A stretch of DNA of 64,000 nt from Jeongeupia naejangsanensis. Its GTDB lineage: Bacteria > Pseudomonadota > Gammaproteobacteria > Burkholderiales > Chitinibacteraceae. The notes beneath the pieces were generated by a model. That model was given only the letters and a program-made list of their open reading frames with translations, was not told where the DNA came from and ran no database searches. Location of the stretch: NCBI RefSeq assembly GCF_016865585.1, contig NZ_JAESND010000001.1:372001-436000 (forward strand), read 5' to 3'. A program made the translations under genes and the position numbers. This document shows positions 26,287-33,640 of the stretch, piece by piece. How positions within the stretch are numbered: position 1 is the stretch's first letter; every line of letters begins with the position of its first letter.

Positions 26287-26661
26287 TCAGGCCAGCCGCC
26301 GATTGCCGAGGCCGCCGTCTTCGCGCGCGGTCTTGGCGTCGTGGCAGGACTTGCACAACGGCTGCCAGTTGTTCGTATCCCAGAACAGCGTCTGGTCGCC
26401 GCGATGCGGCACGACATGATCGACCACGTTGGCCGGCACCAACCGGTGGCGCGCAGCGCATGCCACACAGAACGGATGCGATCGCAGATACGTCGCCCGC
26501 GCCTTCTGCCAGCGCGAACCATAGCCGCGCTGCGCCGACGTGCCGCGCAACTGGTCATAGCGCCGCGCAACCTTGGGCTGGTGCTGCTCGCAGTAGCCGC
26601 GCTCGACCAGTGTCCGGCAGCCGACCTGCCGGCACGGGCGCATCGGCGAAAAGGAAACCAT
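26287..26661 (-). CDS. Phage HNH endonuclease
   Basis: 124 residues; GGAG lies 8 bp before the ATG at 26661. It has an N-terminal zinc-ribbon-like CRQVGCRTLVERGYCEQH, then the HNH core: FCVACAARHRLVPANVVDHVVPHRGD, then NNWQPLCKSCHDAKTARED. HNH proteins beside terminase take part in cos cleavage during packaging. It is the first gene of the packaging module. Confidence 0.88.
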   Translation of the reverse strand: MVSFSPMRPCRQVGCRTLVERGYCEQHQPKVARRYDQLRGTSAQRGYGSRWQKARATYLRSHPFCVACAARHRLVPANVVDHVVPHRGDQTLFWDTNNWQPLCKSCHDAKTAREDGGLGNRRLA

Positions 26662-26707
26662 CAAGCACTCCAACCGTTGTATTGACCACGGCGGAGCGTG
26701 AGCTGCT

Positions 26708-27187
26708 TCAGCCGCGCCAAGCCGCCTCGATCGCCGCGATGTCGATCTTGCACATGTTCATCATGGCTTCGAACGCGCGCTTGGCTGCCGCGCGATCCGG
26801 GTCGGCGATCGCCGTCATCAGGATGCGTGGCGTGATCTGCCACGACACGCCCCACTTGTCCTTGCACCAGCCGCAGGCACTTTCCTGACCGCCGTTGCCG
26901 ACGATGGCATTCCACAGGCGATCTGTTTCAGCCTGGTCCTCGGTCGAGACCTGAAACGAGAAGGCCTCGTCATGCGTGAAGCCGGGCCCACCGTTCAGAC
27001 CAAGACACGGCAGCCCCATCACCGTGAACTCGACCGTCAGCACGTCGCCCTCCTTGCCGGCCGGGTAGTCGCCGGGCGCGCGAAGGATGGCGCCGACTGC
27101 GCTATCCGGGAACGTCCTGGCATAAAACTCCGCTGCATCCAGCGCAGCGCCGTCGTACCACAGACAAATCGTGTTCTTGCTGGCCAT
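26708..27187 (-). CDS. VOC-fold protein (PhnB/3-demethylubiquinone methyltransferase-like)
   Basis: 159 residues from the ATG at 27187 (CAGGAGAACCGGT upstream). The pattern KNTICLWYDGAALDAAEFYARTFPDS, then GLPCLGLNGGP, DEAFSFQVSTEDQAETDRLWNAI and CGWCKDKWGVSWQITP is the glyoxalase-like PF06983 family. This is not a structural phage protein; it sits between the late antiterminator region and HNH in the same orientation. Its substrate is unknown. It is probably a lysogenic conversion gene or a host gene picked up by the phage. Confidence 0.85.
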   Translation of the reverse strand: MASKNTICLWYDGAALDAAEFYARTFPDSAVGAILRAPGDYPAGKEGDVLTVEFTVMGLPCLGLNGGPGFTHDEAFSFQVSTEDQAETDRLWNAIVGNGGQESACGWCKDKWGVSWQITPRILMTAIADPDRAAAKRAFEAMMNMCKIDIAAIEAAWRG

Positions 27188-27311
27188 ACCGGTTCTCCTG
27201 ACTGTTCCAACAGAGCGGCAGGTCACCCCTGCCCGTCGTCATCAGTATGAGGTGGATGCTTGCCTGCAAGATGCAGGTGCACGACCGGCGGTGCTGCCCG
27301 ATGCTCGTGCC

Positions 27312-27452
27312 TCAGTCGAACCCGGCCAACAGATCGAGCGCAGCCAGCCGACTCTCGGCATCGCACTCGGCGAACACCTCGGCGCCGGCCGGCACGACGT
27401 TGTCGATCACTGTCCGGCCATCTGCCAGAAACAGCAGGTAATAGGTTTGCAT
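27312..27452 (-). CDS. Small ORF, 46 residues, unknown
   Basis: It starts MQTYYLLFLADGRTV and ends in an Ala/Leu-rich helix (DAESRLAALDLLAGFD). A weak ribosome site (GGAAG) stands 7 bp upstream. It follows two hairpins and precedes the VOC gene on the same strand. No family was recognised; the composition is protein-like. Confidence 0.4.
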   Translation of the reverse strand: MQTYYLLFLADGRTVIDNVVPAGAEVFAECDAESRLAALDLLAGFD

Positions 27453-27474
27453 GGGGTACTTCCGGAAACGACAA

Positions 27475-27494
27475 AGCCCGCACGATGGCGGGCT
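27475..27494 (-). terminator. Second hairpin downstream of the Q-like gene
   Basis: Arms AGCCCGC (27475-27481) and GCGGGCT (27488-27494); on the minus strand it is followed by TTTGTCGTTT. A weak terminator in tandem with the hairpin at 27530-27554. Confidence 0.45.
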
Positions 27495-27519
27495 CGGGTT
27501 GGTCGGCGTGTCGACCCGG

Positions 27520-27554
27520 AAAAGCAAAAACCCCGCGCATTGCTGCGGCGGGGT
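27520..27554 (-). terminator. Rho-independent terminator after the Q-like gene
   Basis: On the minus strand ACCCCGC pairs with GCGGGGT (27548-27554 with 27530-27536) and is followed by TTTTTGCTTTT. It lies 18 bp past the Q-like gene stop, so it could be the site that a Q-type antiterminator overcomes to express the late genes. Confidence 0.7.
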
Positions 27555-27571
27555 CTGGTGATTCGTTTCTG

Positions 27572-28012
27572 CTAGGCGTGCGAAACCACCCTTTCCCGGG
27601 TAGACACGTGCCTTAGCGAAGGCGAATTGTTGAGCGAAAGATAGCGGATGGACTTGGTTGGCGTCGACAACAAATAATTCCATTTCATTCGGAACACTTC
27701 CTCGGCACGCGTGACGTACGCCCGGTAGTCCACGCATGGCAAACGCAGCTGTTCGCACACCCTCTTGGGATTGGCCTTGAACACGTAGTGTTTGCGCAGC
27801 AAGAGCCGCGTGCTTTCCGGCAGCGTGGCAATCACCGCCTCGGCCCGCATGACTTCGTCCTCGTTCACGCTGCTTGGCCGCGATGTCGCGCCCGCCTGAA
27901 TGCGTTCTTCCGGCGTCATGTACCGACACGCGGCAAAGCCGTTGCCCGGCAACGGGCAGGACCAGCGGCCCCAGTCATCCAGCAGCCTGATCGCACCTTG
28001 AATATCCAACAT
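27572..28012 (-). CDS. Phage late antitermination protein Q-like
   Basis: 146 residues; ACGGAGG stands upstream of the ATG. The pattern resembles phage antitermination Q proteins: an early WGRW, then VNEDEVMRAEAVIATLPESTRLLLRKHYVFKANPKRVCEQLRL followed by YRAYVTRAEEVF, a sigma-region-4-like helix pair. Q proteins load on RNA polymerase at the late promoter and read through terminators. Position (last gene of the early operon, right before tandem terminators and the late genes) supports this. Confidence 0.7.
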   Translation of the reverse strand: MLDIQGAIRLLDDWGRWSCPLPGNGFAACRYMTPEERIQAGATSRPSSVNEDEVMRAEAVIATLPESTRLLLRKHYVFKANPKRVCEQLRLPCVDYRAYVTRAEEVFRMKWNYLLSTPTKSIRYLSLNNSPSLRHVSTRERVVSHA

Positions 28013-28083
28013 CGTTCACTGCCTCCGTTAAATGCCCCGGAGACCACCTAGCCCGATCGTTGCCGGGCTTTGTTTTGTCCTGC

Positions 28084-28671
28084 TCAGGCCGCTTTTGCAG
28101 CCAGCATTTCCTTCAGCTGCGCCACCGAGGCGGCAGCCACCGTGGCATTGCCGCGCTTGTATTCGGGTGGCGGTACGTTCGCCGGCACCGCCGGGCAATT
28201 ACTTGCCAGTCGCTTCGATAGCAGCCGCACCCAGTCGCCCTTGCTGCGGCCCCAGCGTGCCGCGGCGATCCGGTTCAGGCCAAAGTCGCGTGCTGCCCAA
28301 TAGATCGCCGGCTGGCTCCACACGGCACCGCCGAGGATCACCAGCGGTGCCTGTAGCCGGGCTTCATCGAACGCCGCCGCGAAGTCGATCGCCGGCAACA
28401 CCATGTCAGCCAGCTCGGCCAGCGACGGCGGCACCGAGTCGGCCCGGACCGAGACCAGCAGCTTGTCGAGCACCGGTTTGACCATCCGGTACTGGATGCC
28501 ACGGGCGTAAAGCAGATCCGCCGCCGACTGGTGCCACACCTTCTGCGCATGCTCGTCCGGATGCTGAGCCCGCCACTTGGCGCCATAGATTACCGCCAGG
28601 CGTTCCCACAGCACCCGCACCGGGATGAGGCCGTCGGCGCCGGCCGGGCGCAACCACGGATTGCGGGCCAT
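28084..28671 (-). CDS. Replication protein P-like
   Basis: 195 residues. The pattern VRVLWERLAVIYGAKWRAQHPDEHAQKVWHQSAADLL...YRMVKPVLDKLLVSVRADSVPPSLAELADMVLP resembles lambda P-type helicase loaders. The ATG overlaps the O-like stop by one base, so the two are coupled. P proteins recruit host DnaB to the phage origin. The C-terminal half diverges from lambda P, so the call depends partly on the O-P gene order. Confidence 0.6.
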   Translation of the reverse strand: MARNPWLRPAGADGLIPVRVLWERLAVIYGAKWRAQHPDEHAQKVWHQSAADLLYARGIQYRMVKPVLDKLLVSVRADSVPPSLAELADMVLPAIDFAAAFDEARLQAPLVILGGAVWSQPAIYWAARDFGLNRIAAARWGRSKGDWVRLLSKRLASNCPAVPANVPPPEYKRGNATVAAASVAQLKEMLAAKAA

Positions 28672-29630
28672 CAGCGCCCTCCTGCGTCGACGTGCGCGAC
28701 ACGCTGCGCCTGCCGGCCGACGCCGGCGGCCTGCAGCACGGCCTCGCGGAACAGCTGCGGCTGGGCGAAGTCCTTCTCGAACAGCCCGAACGCTTCACCC
28801 TTGGCCTGAATGCCGGACCAGGACTCGAACCACGGCTTGCCGGACGGGCTGGATGGGGTCGTCAGCGGCACGACGTTCGACGACCTCGCCGTCTGCAGCA
28901 CCTTGGCCAGATAGGCCAACGGCAGTGCTTCCGGTGCCGGTTTGTATTTGCGCGCAGTCGCCACTGCAGACCGGAGTTCGTCGACCGAGACCGCCGCACT
29001 GGCCCAGTTGCGCAGCTGGGCATGACGGGGGGACACCGGAATGCCAAGTTCGCGCAGCATCGTCGCCAGTGCGGTCAGGGTTTCGTTCCCCTCCTCGACC
29101 GGCATCATCTCGTCGGCAACCGGCTTATCCCCAGCCATGGTCGATTCCACAGATGATGATGATTCGGAGAGTAAAAACCCGACCTCTGATGTGTGCCGTT
29201 CATGGCGGTTTGAGGGGTGCCCTTCACCTCTTGCAAAAGCAGCACTGGCGCGGCTTGCAGCCAGCCCTTCATCCCTACCCTTCATCTGCCCTTCGGATTT
29301 CGGACGCACGTCGGCCAGGGTCGCCAACGGGAGTGAAAAAACGAGATGTTTCGGGTCGTGTTTGCGCACCACCAAGCCCAGCCGTTCGAAGCGCTCGAGC
29401 GCGCAACGAAGTCGCTTCTCGGTCGGCTTGACCGCCTTGGCCCGGCTGCAAGCCTCCGGATGGCTCTCGACTGCTTCCGAGAGGCTCTGGTACGAAATGC
29501 CGCGGGCCCGACCGACGATGCCGGTCTGGTAGTCCATGTGCCAGCGCAGGCCCAGCACGTACAGCTTGAAGTCGAACGGATCGAGGTATTCGAGTGCGGT
29601 GCGCTCAGCGTCGGAGATCAGTACGCTCAT
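28671..29630 (-). CDS. Replication initiator O-like protein
   Basis: 319 residues from the ATG at 29630, which overlaps the previous stop (ATGA). The N-terminal half (residues 1-110) is a winged-helix type segment, KLYVLGLRWHMDYQTGIVGRARGISYQSLSEAVESH...RLRCALERFERLGLVVRK. The middle is a low-complexity linker rich in Ser/Glu, and the C-terminal part has LRNWASAAVSVDELRSAVATARKYKPAPEALPLAYLAKVL, similar to DnaT/O-type domains. It binds the origin and recruits the P-like protein. Short GAAGGG repeats lie inside the gene. Confidence 0.65.
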   Translation of the reverse strand: MSVLISDAERTALEYLDPFDFKLYVLGLRWHMDYQTGIVGRARGISYQSLSEAVESHPEACSRAKAVKPTEKRLRCALERFERLGLVVRKHDPKHLVFSLPLATLADVRPKSEGQMKGRDEGLAASRASAAFARGEGHPSNRHERHTSEVGFLLSESSSSVESTMAGDKPVADEMMPVEEGNETLTALATMLRELGIPVSPRHAQLRNWASAAVSVDELRSAVATARKYKPAPEALPLAYLAKVLQTARSSNVVPLTTPSSPSGKPWFESWSGIQAKGEAFGLFEKDFAQPQLFREAVLQAAGVGRQAQRVAHVDAGGR

Positions 29631-29935
29631 GCGGCCCACCTCGTTCGCGGCAGTAGCACCACATCGAACACCCGCAGATCGCCACGACTCTCGATCACCC
29701 CGGCAGTGAGCAGCTCGGCCAGCATCGCTCTTAGCTCCTCATACTGCAGAGGCCTGTTCATCACCGGTACCGGCCCCACCAGTGACGCCAGTTGCGTCAG
29801 CACCGACTGGCGCGGTCCGGTGACGTTCGCATCGCGCAGATCCACCAGCCGCAACAAACCCGACACATACACCCGCTTCGCCAGATCCGAGCAGCGCTTC
29901 AGCGCCCGAGCCTCGACATGCGTTACCGCAATCAT
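29627..29935 (-). CDS. Small conserved-looking phage protein, unknown
   Basis: 102 residues with GGGAGAGCGGAC before the ATG. It is predicted mostly helical, with a possible winged-helix end (LQYEELRAMLAELLTAGVIESRGDLRVFDVVLLPRTRW). It is translationally coupled to the O-like gene, so a replication or regulatory role is likely. No family is named with confidence. Confidence 0.6.
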   Translation of the reverse strand: MIAVTHVEARALKRCSDLAKRVYVSGLLRLVDLRDANVTGPRQSVLTQLASLVGPVPVMNRPLQYEELRAMLAELLTAGVIESRGDLRVFDVVLLPRTRWAA

Positions 29936-29947
29936 GTCCGCTCTCCC

Positions 29948-30403
29948 TCAGCCCACCTGCAGCAACATGCCGGCACCCACGGTCAGCAGACGACGCAGGT
30001 GCTGCTCGATCCGCTTGCGCTCGGCCGGGCTCAACTGCTCGCCCCACTCGCTGTCGGGCGCTTCGGCCCGGGCAATCTCGCCGCCGGTGTCGCCGCACTC
30101 CTTCGCCAGCAGGCAGAACTCGCGCGACAGCTCGCGCAGCGAACGATGACCTTCCGGCAGCGGCACCGTCACGTAACCGCACAGCGACGCCAGCGCATCG
30201 GCGATCACCGGACTCTGCATGCGGTCGGTGATTTCGGCGGCCTCGGTCAACGTCAGCTGGTTGGCGTCGTTATTGGGGTTGAGCTTGTTGGTCAGGATGG
30301 TCGCGTTCTTGTGCATCACCGCAGCCAGCCCCACGATCCCGTTGTGGTGGCTTTTGGCCAGCACCTGCCCGGCAACGACAACGTGGCGATAAGCCTGTTT
30401 CAT
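29948..30403 (-). CDS. Phage regulatory protein CII-family
   Basis: 151 residues from the ATG at 30403 (AAGGAGAGC upstream; the longer open frame has no such site). It contains the signature of the CII-like family: HKNATILTNKLNPNNDANQLTLTEAAEITDR, followed by VIADALASLCGYVTVPLP. These proteins are early DNA-binding regulators, related in role to lambda CII. It is the first gene of the leftward lytic operon, right beside the operator region and divergent from the repressor. Confidence 0.78.
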   Translation of the reverse strand: MKQAYRHVVVAGQVLAKSHHNGIVGLAAVMHKNATILTNKLNPNNDANQLTLTEAAEITDRMQSPVIADALASLCGYVTVPLPEGHRSLRELSREFCLLAKECGDTGGEIARAEAPDSEWGEQLSPAERKRIEQHLRRLLTVGAGMLLQVG

Positions 30404-30607
30404 AAGGCGCTCTCCTTGGAAAATGGTGTGAAGGCGCGCTGCGATGCCGACAATGGCAGTGCAGCAGGAAGAAAAAAGCCGGCAACACCGGCGAAAGCCA
30501 CGGCGGGGCACGCCGAAGCGGTGGAACTTAAATCGGAACATTTCAAGACGAGGCCACAGCTCAGAAAGCAGTCGGTTACAAGCGGTTCGTCCTCAAACCC
30601 ACGCTCG

Positions 30608-30632
30608 AAAATATACCTCACAGGTATATTTT
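30608..30632. promoter_or_regulatory. Repressor operator O1 (perfect palindrome)
   Basis: Arms AAAATATACCT (30608-30618) and AGGTATATTTT (30622-30632) around CAC. A weaker copy, ATGTACC-CAGCA-GGTCAT, starts at 30645, about 34 bp centre to centre. Both lie between the divergent CII-like and repressor genes, where lambdoid operators lie. Confidence 0.8.
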
Positions 30633-30644
30633 TCCGCAACACAA

Positions 30645-30662
30645 ATGTACCCAGCAGGTCAT
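30645..30662. promoter_or_regulatory. Repressor operator O2 (imperfect)
   Basis: ATGTACC, five-base spacer CAGCA, GGTCAT. It matches the consensus ATATACC-N5-GGTATAT of the other three sites with a few changes and lies 35 bp before the repressor start. Confidence 0.55.
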
Positions 30663-30696
30663 TTACGTGAGGCGTCAACGTTATGAAAATGGCTAG

Positions 30697-31128
30697 ATGG
30701 ATATCTACGCAATTCGCCTAGCCAATTTGCGCCTGCTCGCGCAAGAGGTGGGCGGGCGCCCACAGCTCGCAAAGCTGATGAACATCAGCTATGCACTGCT
30801 GAGTAACTACATTGGCAAAACACCGGTTAAAAACATCGGTGACAAGATCGCACGGGATGCAGAAACCGCCGCACAGAAACCTCACGGGTGGATGGACGCT
30901 CGCCATGACAGGCTTAATGTCGCCGATGGTGCGCACAGCACGGACCAAAGCAAACAAGCCCAAACGCTGCGCTTACCTAGCATCACGGAAGATCTATGGG
31001 TTCAAGTCCCTCCCAAAGCACTCCTCCTGATGGAGAAAATTGCGGTTGCAAGTGCTAGCGGGGCTCTCAGTGACCAGTCCTTGTCTCTCCTCGTCTCCAC
31101 AGCCGACCATCTCGCGAACGAGAAGTAA
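30697..31128 (+). CDS. Short phage repressor (CI/Cro-type HTH)
   Basis: 143 residues. An N-terminal helix-turn-helix lies at about 8-45 (LANLRLLAQEVGGRPQLAKLMNISYALLSNYIGK). The C-terminal half is about 90 residues and lacks the Ser/Lys autopeptidase domain of SOS-cleaved repressors, so induction probably does not go through RecA-stimulated self-cleavage. It is divergent from the CII-like gene and followed by a strong terminator. Palindromes on both sides of the gene are likely its binding sites. Confidence 0.75.
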   Translation: MDIYAIRLANLRLLAQEVGGRPQLAKLMNISYALLSNYIGKTPVKNIGDKIARDAETAAQKPHGWMDARHDRLNVADGAHSTDQSKQAQTLRLPSITEDLWVQVPPKALLLMEKIAVASASGALSDQSLSLLVSTADHLANEK

Positions 31129-31156
31129 CTGCGCAGCAAGCACACTCCACAAGCCC

Positions 31157-31184
31157 AAAAAGCCGCCTTTTCAGGCGGCTTTTT
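31157..31184 (+). terminator. Rho-independent terminator after the repressor gene
   Basis: AAAAAGCCGCCT (31157-31168), loop TTTC, AGGCGGCTTTTT (31173-31184). A perfect 12-bp stem ending in a T run; it works in both directions. Confidence 0.85.
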
Positions 31185-31199
31185 CAATGCTCTAAAAAG

Positions 31200-31242
31200 A
31201 TACCCCGCAGGTATTGATTTTATATATACCTTGTGGGTATAT
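31200..31242. promoter_or_regulatory. Second operator pair upstream of the integration operon
   Basis: Two palindromes related to O1: ATACC-CCGCA-GGTAT (31200-31214) and ATATACC-TTGTG-GGTATAT (31224-31242), centres 26 bp apart. They lie between the repressor terminator and the small-gene/integrase operon, so the repressor probably also controls that promoter. Confidence 0.7.
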
Positions 31243-31341
31243 TTATTTCACGCCACCTAGCGCAGCAGGCCTCGGGGAGGCGTGCAAAGGACATGGCCCG
31301 CTGCGCACCAATCCGGTGAGAACACCGGAAAGGTATGCAAC

Positions 31342-31569
31342 ATGCAATCCATCCGAACTTACGGCCACGCCATTCAACAACTCCCTACACCCCGCAACGC
31401 CACTATCTACGCTTTGATGGTTGGCAACGGATTGGTAGTCGCACTGATGAATCCGATCTTCGCCGCTGGCTATCGAATTTACAGCAGCGTCGACACCCGC
31501 TTCTATGTCCTGAAGCACGTCGAGACATCGAGAGGGAGTGATGGCGACCCCATGAGGGCCGCAGCATGA
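31342..31569 (+). CDS. Small phage protein, unknown
   Basis: 75 residues starting MQSIRTYGHAIQQLPTPRN, with GGAAAGG before the ATG. A hydrophobic stretch (YALMVGNGLVVALMNPIFAAGY) may be membrane-embedded. First gene of the rightward operon; it overlaps the next gene by 4 bp. No family recognised. Confidence 0.6.
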   Translation: MQSIRTYGHAIQQLPTPRNATIYALMVGNGLVVALMNPIFAAGYRIYSSVDTRFYVLKHVETSRGSDGDPMRAAA

Positions 31570-31757
31570 TTTTCGCCCTTCAAATCCTCGTCACAGCGGC
31601 CTGCCTCGCCCTAGCCTTGGCTATCAGCGCTGCATGCAGCAACCTGCCCCATCCACTCGACAAGATCACCGCAGCCATCACGATCTTCAGCCTGCTCGGC
31701 ATCTGGACATTCGTCATGGATCTGATCAATACCGTCGAACCGGAGAATGCGCCATGA
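31566..31757 (+). CDS. Small membrane protein, unknown
   Basis: 63 residues with two predicted transmembrane helices (about residues 2-24 and 34-54). It overlaps both neighbours by ATGA junctions, so it belongs to the same operon. Small two-helix proteins are common in the int-side operon of temperate phages; no function can be given. Confidence 0.6.
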   Translation: MIFALQILVTAACLALALAISAACSNLPHPLDKITAAITIFSLLGIWTFVMDLINTVEPENAP

Positions 31758-31960
31758 ACGTCCAAGCAGACGCCGCACGGCTGGCCAACACGCCATGGCG
31801 CGCACGCCCCGGTAACCAACACATTCATCCTGAGCGTCGTGAGGAGTTGGCCGTATTGAATGCCAAGCGAGCTGAACTCGAAATCGTCCGCCACCGACGT
31901 AACGCCGAACAGATGCAGCGCGAAATGGCTACGGACTGCCAAGAGCCGTGGCAAGAATAG
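31754..31960 (+). CDS. Small phage protein, unknown
   Basis: 68 residues, charged and helical (LAVLNAKRAELEIVRHRRNAEQMQREMA). Coupled to the upstream gene by ATGA. No family recognised. Confidence 0.55.
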   Translation: MNVQADAARLANTPWRARPGNQHIHPERREELAVLNAKRAELEIVRHRRNAEQMQREMATDCQEPWQE

Positions 31961-32074
31961 TGGCAATTTTCTGGTGTTGGCCGAACTGAAAAGAACGGCC
32001 TCCTTGCTCGCATGGCGAGCGCCACAACAAGCTGCATCACATCTACAGCCAAATTGATTTCATTGGAAAACGAG

Positions 32075-32317
32075 ATGGACACACAACTTGCAGACTCGCA
32101 AAGCATGTTCTTGAGCCAATCTGAAATTCGCGAACTGACCAATTGCACTCAGCGCCGGACGCAGATAACCGCCTTGAATACCCTCGGCATAGAGCACCGT
32201 ATCCGACCGGATGGAAGTGTGCTGATTTTGCGCAAGCACATCGAACGCTTGTTAGGCGGCACCATCGCAACCGAGCGCCGCGGCAAGGTGTACGAGATCG
32301 ACCGGAGCACGATGTAG
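32075..32317 (+). CDS. DUF4224 protein, candidate excisionase/recombination directionality factor
   Basis: 80 residues from the ATG at 32075 (GGAAAACGAG upstream). The pattern MFLSQSEIRELTNCTQRRTQITALNTLGIEHRIRPDGSVLILRKHIERLL is DUF4224, a small winged-helix type family almost always encoded just before a tyrosine integrase. The stop overlaps the integrase GTG, so expression is coupled. The excisionase role is inferred from this linkage. Confidence 0.75.
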   Translation: MDTQLADSQSMFLSQSEIRELTNCTQRRTQITALNTLGIEHRIRPDGSVLILRKHIERLLGGTIATERRGKVYEIDRSTM

Positions 32318-33426
32318 TGCCGCGGCAACGAAAACCTGAAAACAAAGGGTTGCCGGCTCGCTGGCAGCGCCATCACGGCGCGTATTACTACTTTGTGCCA
32401 CCCGGGCTGGAGTCGTACTGGGATGGCAAACGGAAGTTCCGGCTTGGCACGAACCTGCCCGAGGCATATCGCGCTTGGGCAGATCGCCTTGGTACGCTCG
32501 ACAAAGCGGGCAACATCGGTGAGCTGCTCGACCGATATGCACTCGAGGTCATTCCGGCCAAGGCGCCGACCACGCAATCGCAAAACCAGATCGCAGTGGC
32601 ACGTTTGCGCAAAACGTTCGCCGCATGGCCGCTCACGGCTGTCGAGCCCCACCATATTTACACCTACGTCGACGCACGCACCAAGACAGTCAAGAGTGCG
32701 GACGGCCAACCCCTGAAAGTCAAAGCCAGGACCGCCGCGATGCGAGAGATTGAAGTCCTGTCGCACGCCTTCACCAAGGCCGTTGAATGGGGCTACCTGA
32801 AGCGTCACCCCTTTGCCCGCGAGGTGCGCCTCCCCGGCGAGAAACCCCGGGATCGTTATGTCGAGGACTGGGAAATCGAAGCCTGTCTGTCGATCGACAG
32901 CAAGCGGAAAAAAGGCAGCGTTCTGGCTGCACAAGCATATGTTCGCCTGAAGCTGCTGACCGGCATGGCGCGCGGTGACTTGCTACGTTTACCAGTGCCG
33001 GACTTCACTTCAGAGGGGATCGAGATCCAGCGGCACAAAACGGCCAAGAGCACCGCCAAGCGCACCATTTATCTTTGGACGGACGCCTTGCGCACCGCCG
33101 TACATGACGCCATCGCAGCGCGACCGAACTCCAGATCATCATGGTTGTTCTGCAATCGCCGCGGGGAGTGCTACATCAATGAAGAAACCGGTCGCGCAGG
33201 CGGATGGGCATCACTTTGGCGCGGCTTCATGGATCGCGTCATGGCCGAAACGGAAGTAAAGGTCCGATTCAACGAGCATGACATTCGGGCCAAGGTCGCC
33301 AGCGATGCAGAAACCGTCGAGCACGCTAGCGCCCTGCTTTCACACGCCAACATCAGCACGACTAAACGCATTTACCGCAGAAAAGCAGAGCGCGTTATAC
33401 CCTTGGATCCCAAAGACTATAAGTAG
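32317..33426 (+). CDS. int: Tyrosine-family phage integrase
   Basis: 369 residues from the GTG at 32317, which overlaps the previous stop. The catalytic residues of the family are visible: Arg219 (GMARGDLL), Lys241 (HKTAKS), His321/Arg324 (HDIR), His343 (LLSHAN) and Tyr353 (RIYRRK). An N-terminal arm-binding domain (residues 1-60) and a SAM-like core-binding domain precede it. It integrates and, with a directionality factor, excises the prophage. The att site is expected just downstream, but I could not identify a matching repeat at the left edge. Confidence 0.92.
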   Translation: MPRQRKPENKGLPARWQRHHGAYYYFVPPGLESYWDGKRKFRLGTNLPEAYRAWADRLGTLDKAGNIGELLDRYALEVIPAKAPTTQSQNQIAVARLRKTFAAWPLTAVEPHHIYTYVDARTKTVKSADGQPLKVKARTAAMREIEVLSHAFTKAVEWGYLKRHPFAREVRLPGEKPRDRYVEDWEIEACLSIDSKRKKGSVLAAQAYVRLKLLTGMARGDLLRLPVPDFTSEGIEIQRHKTAKSTAKRTIYLWTDALRTAVHDAIAARPNSRSSWLFCNRRGECYINEETGRAGGWASLWRGFMDRVMAETEVKVRFNEHDIRAKVASDAETVEHASALLSHANISTTKRIYRRKAERVIPLDPKDYK

Positions 33427-33640
33427 ACTCCGAGGGGATGATTTTCGGTCGAAGCACTCATTGGACGCACCGCAGCTCAAGCCCGCCTTACGCAGGACCA
33501 TAACCAAAAATTCCGCGTACCTCACCCTACCAAACTGTAACGCTTGAGTTAACGGGCCGGCTTTATCTCATATAACGGGCAATGGGGAAATTCAACAATA
33601 AGCCGGTTGCCCCCCTCTAGGCAGGGCACCGCGATTTAAT
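33427..33640. other. Integrase-distal region, probable attachment region
   Basis: 214 bp without a gene. Composition drops from GC-rich to mixed. No tRNA is present. No direct repeat of more than about 6 bp to the 1841-1893 gap was found by eye. Confidence 0.35.

Larger units (their letters stand above)
1893..33426. mobile_element. Lambda/HK97-type siphophage prophage, apparently complete
   Basis: A continuous set of phage modules is present: lysozyme, tail fibre, lambda J-I-K-L-M homologues, tape measure, G/GT chaperones, tail tube, HK97-type connectors, capsid, ClpP-like protease, portal, terminase, HNH, Q-like antiterminator, P- and O-like replication proteins, CII-like protein, repressor, DUF4224 protein and integrase. 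All essential siphophage functions except an obvious holin were found and none is visibly broken. The boundaries given are the outermost phage genes (lysozyme stop and integrase stop). I could not find a convincing direct repeat for attL/attR: the left edge has only 52 bp between the Sel1 gene and the lysozyme gene, and the right edge could extend into the AT-rich 33.4-35.2 kb stretch. Confidence 0.93.

Noticed and set aside
28050..28075. Hairpin AGCCCG/CGGGCT followed by TTTGTTTT on the plus strand
   Set aside because: It would terminate plus-strand transcripts, but no plus-strand gene precedes it, so it is not reported as a feature.
30400..30678. A 92-codon minus-strand open frame in the cro position
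   Set aside because: No helix-turn-helix, no ribosome site, and it runs through the perfect operator; it looks like chance coding across the regulatory region.
1841..33640. attL/attR direct repeat for the prophage
   Set aside because: Only matches of about 6 bp (such as CCTTGG) were found by eye, which is not above chance.
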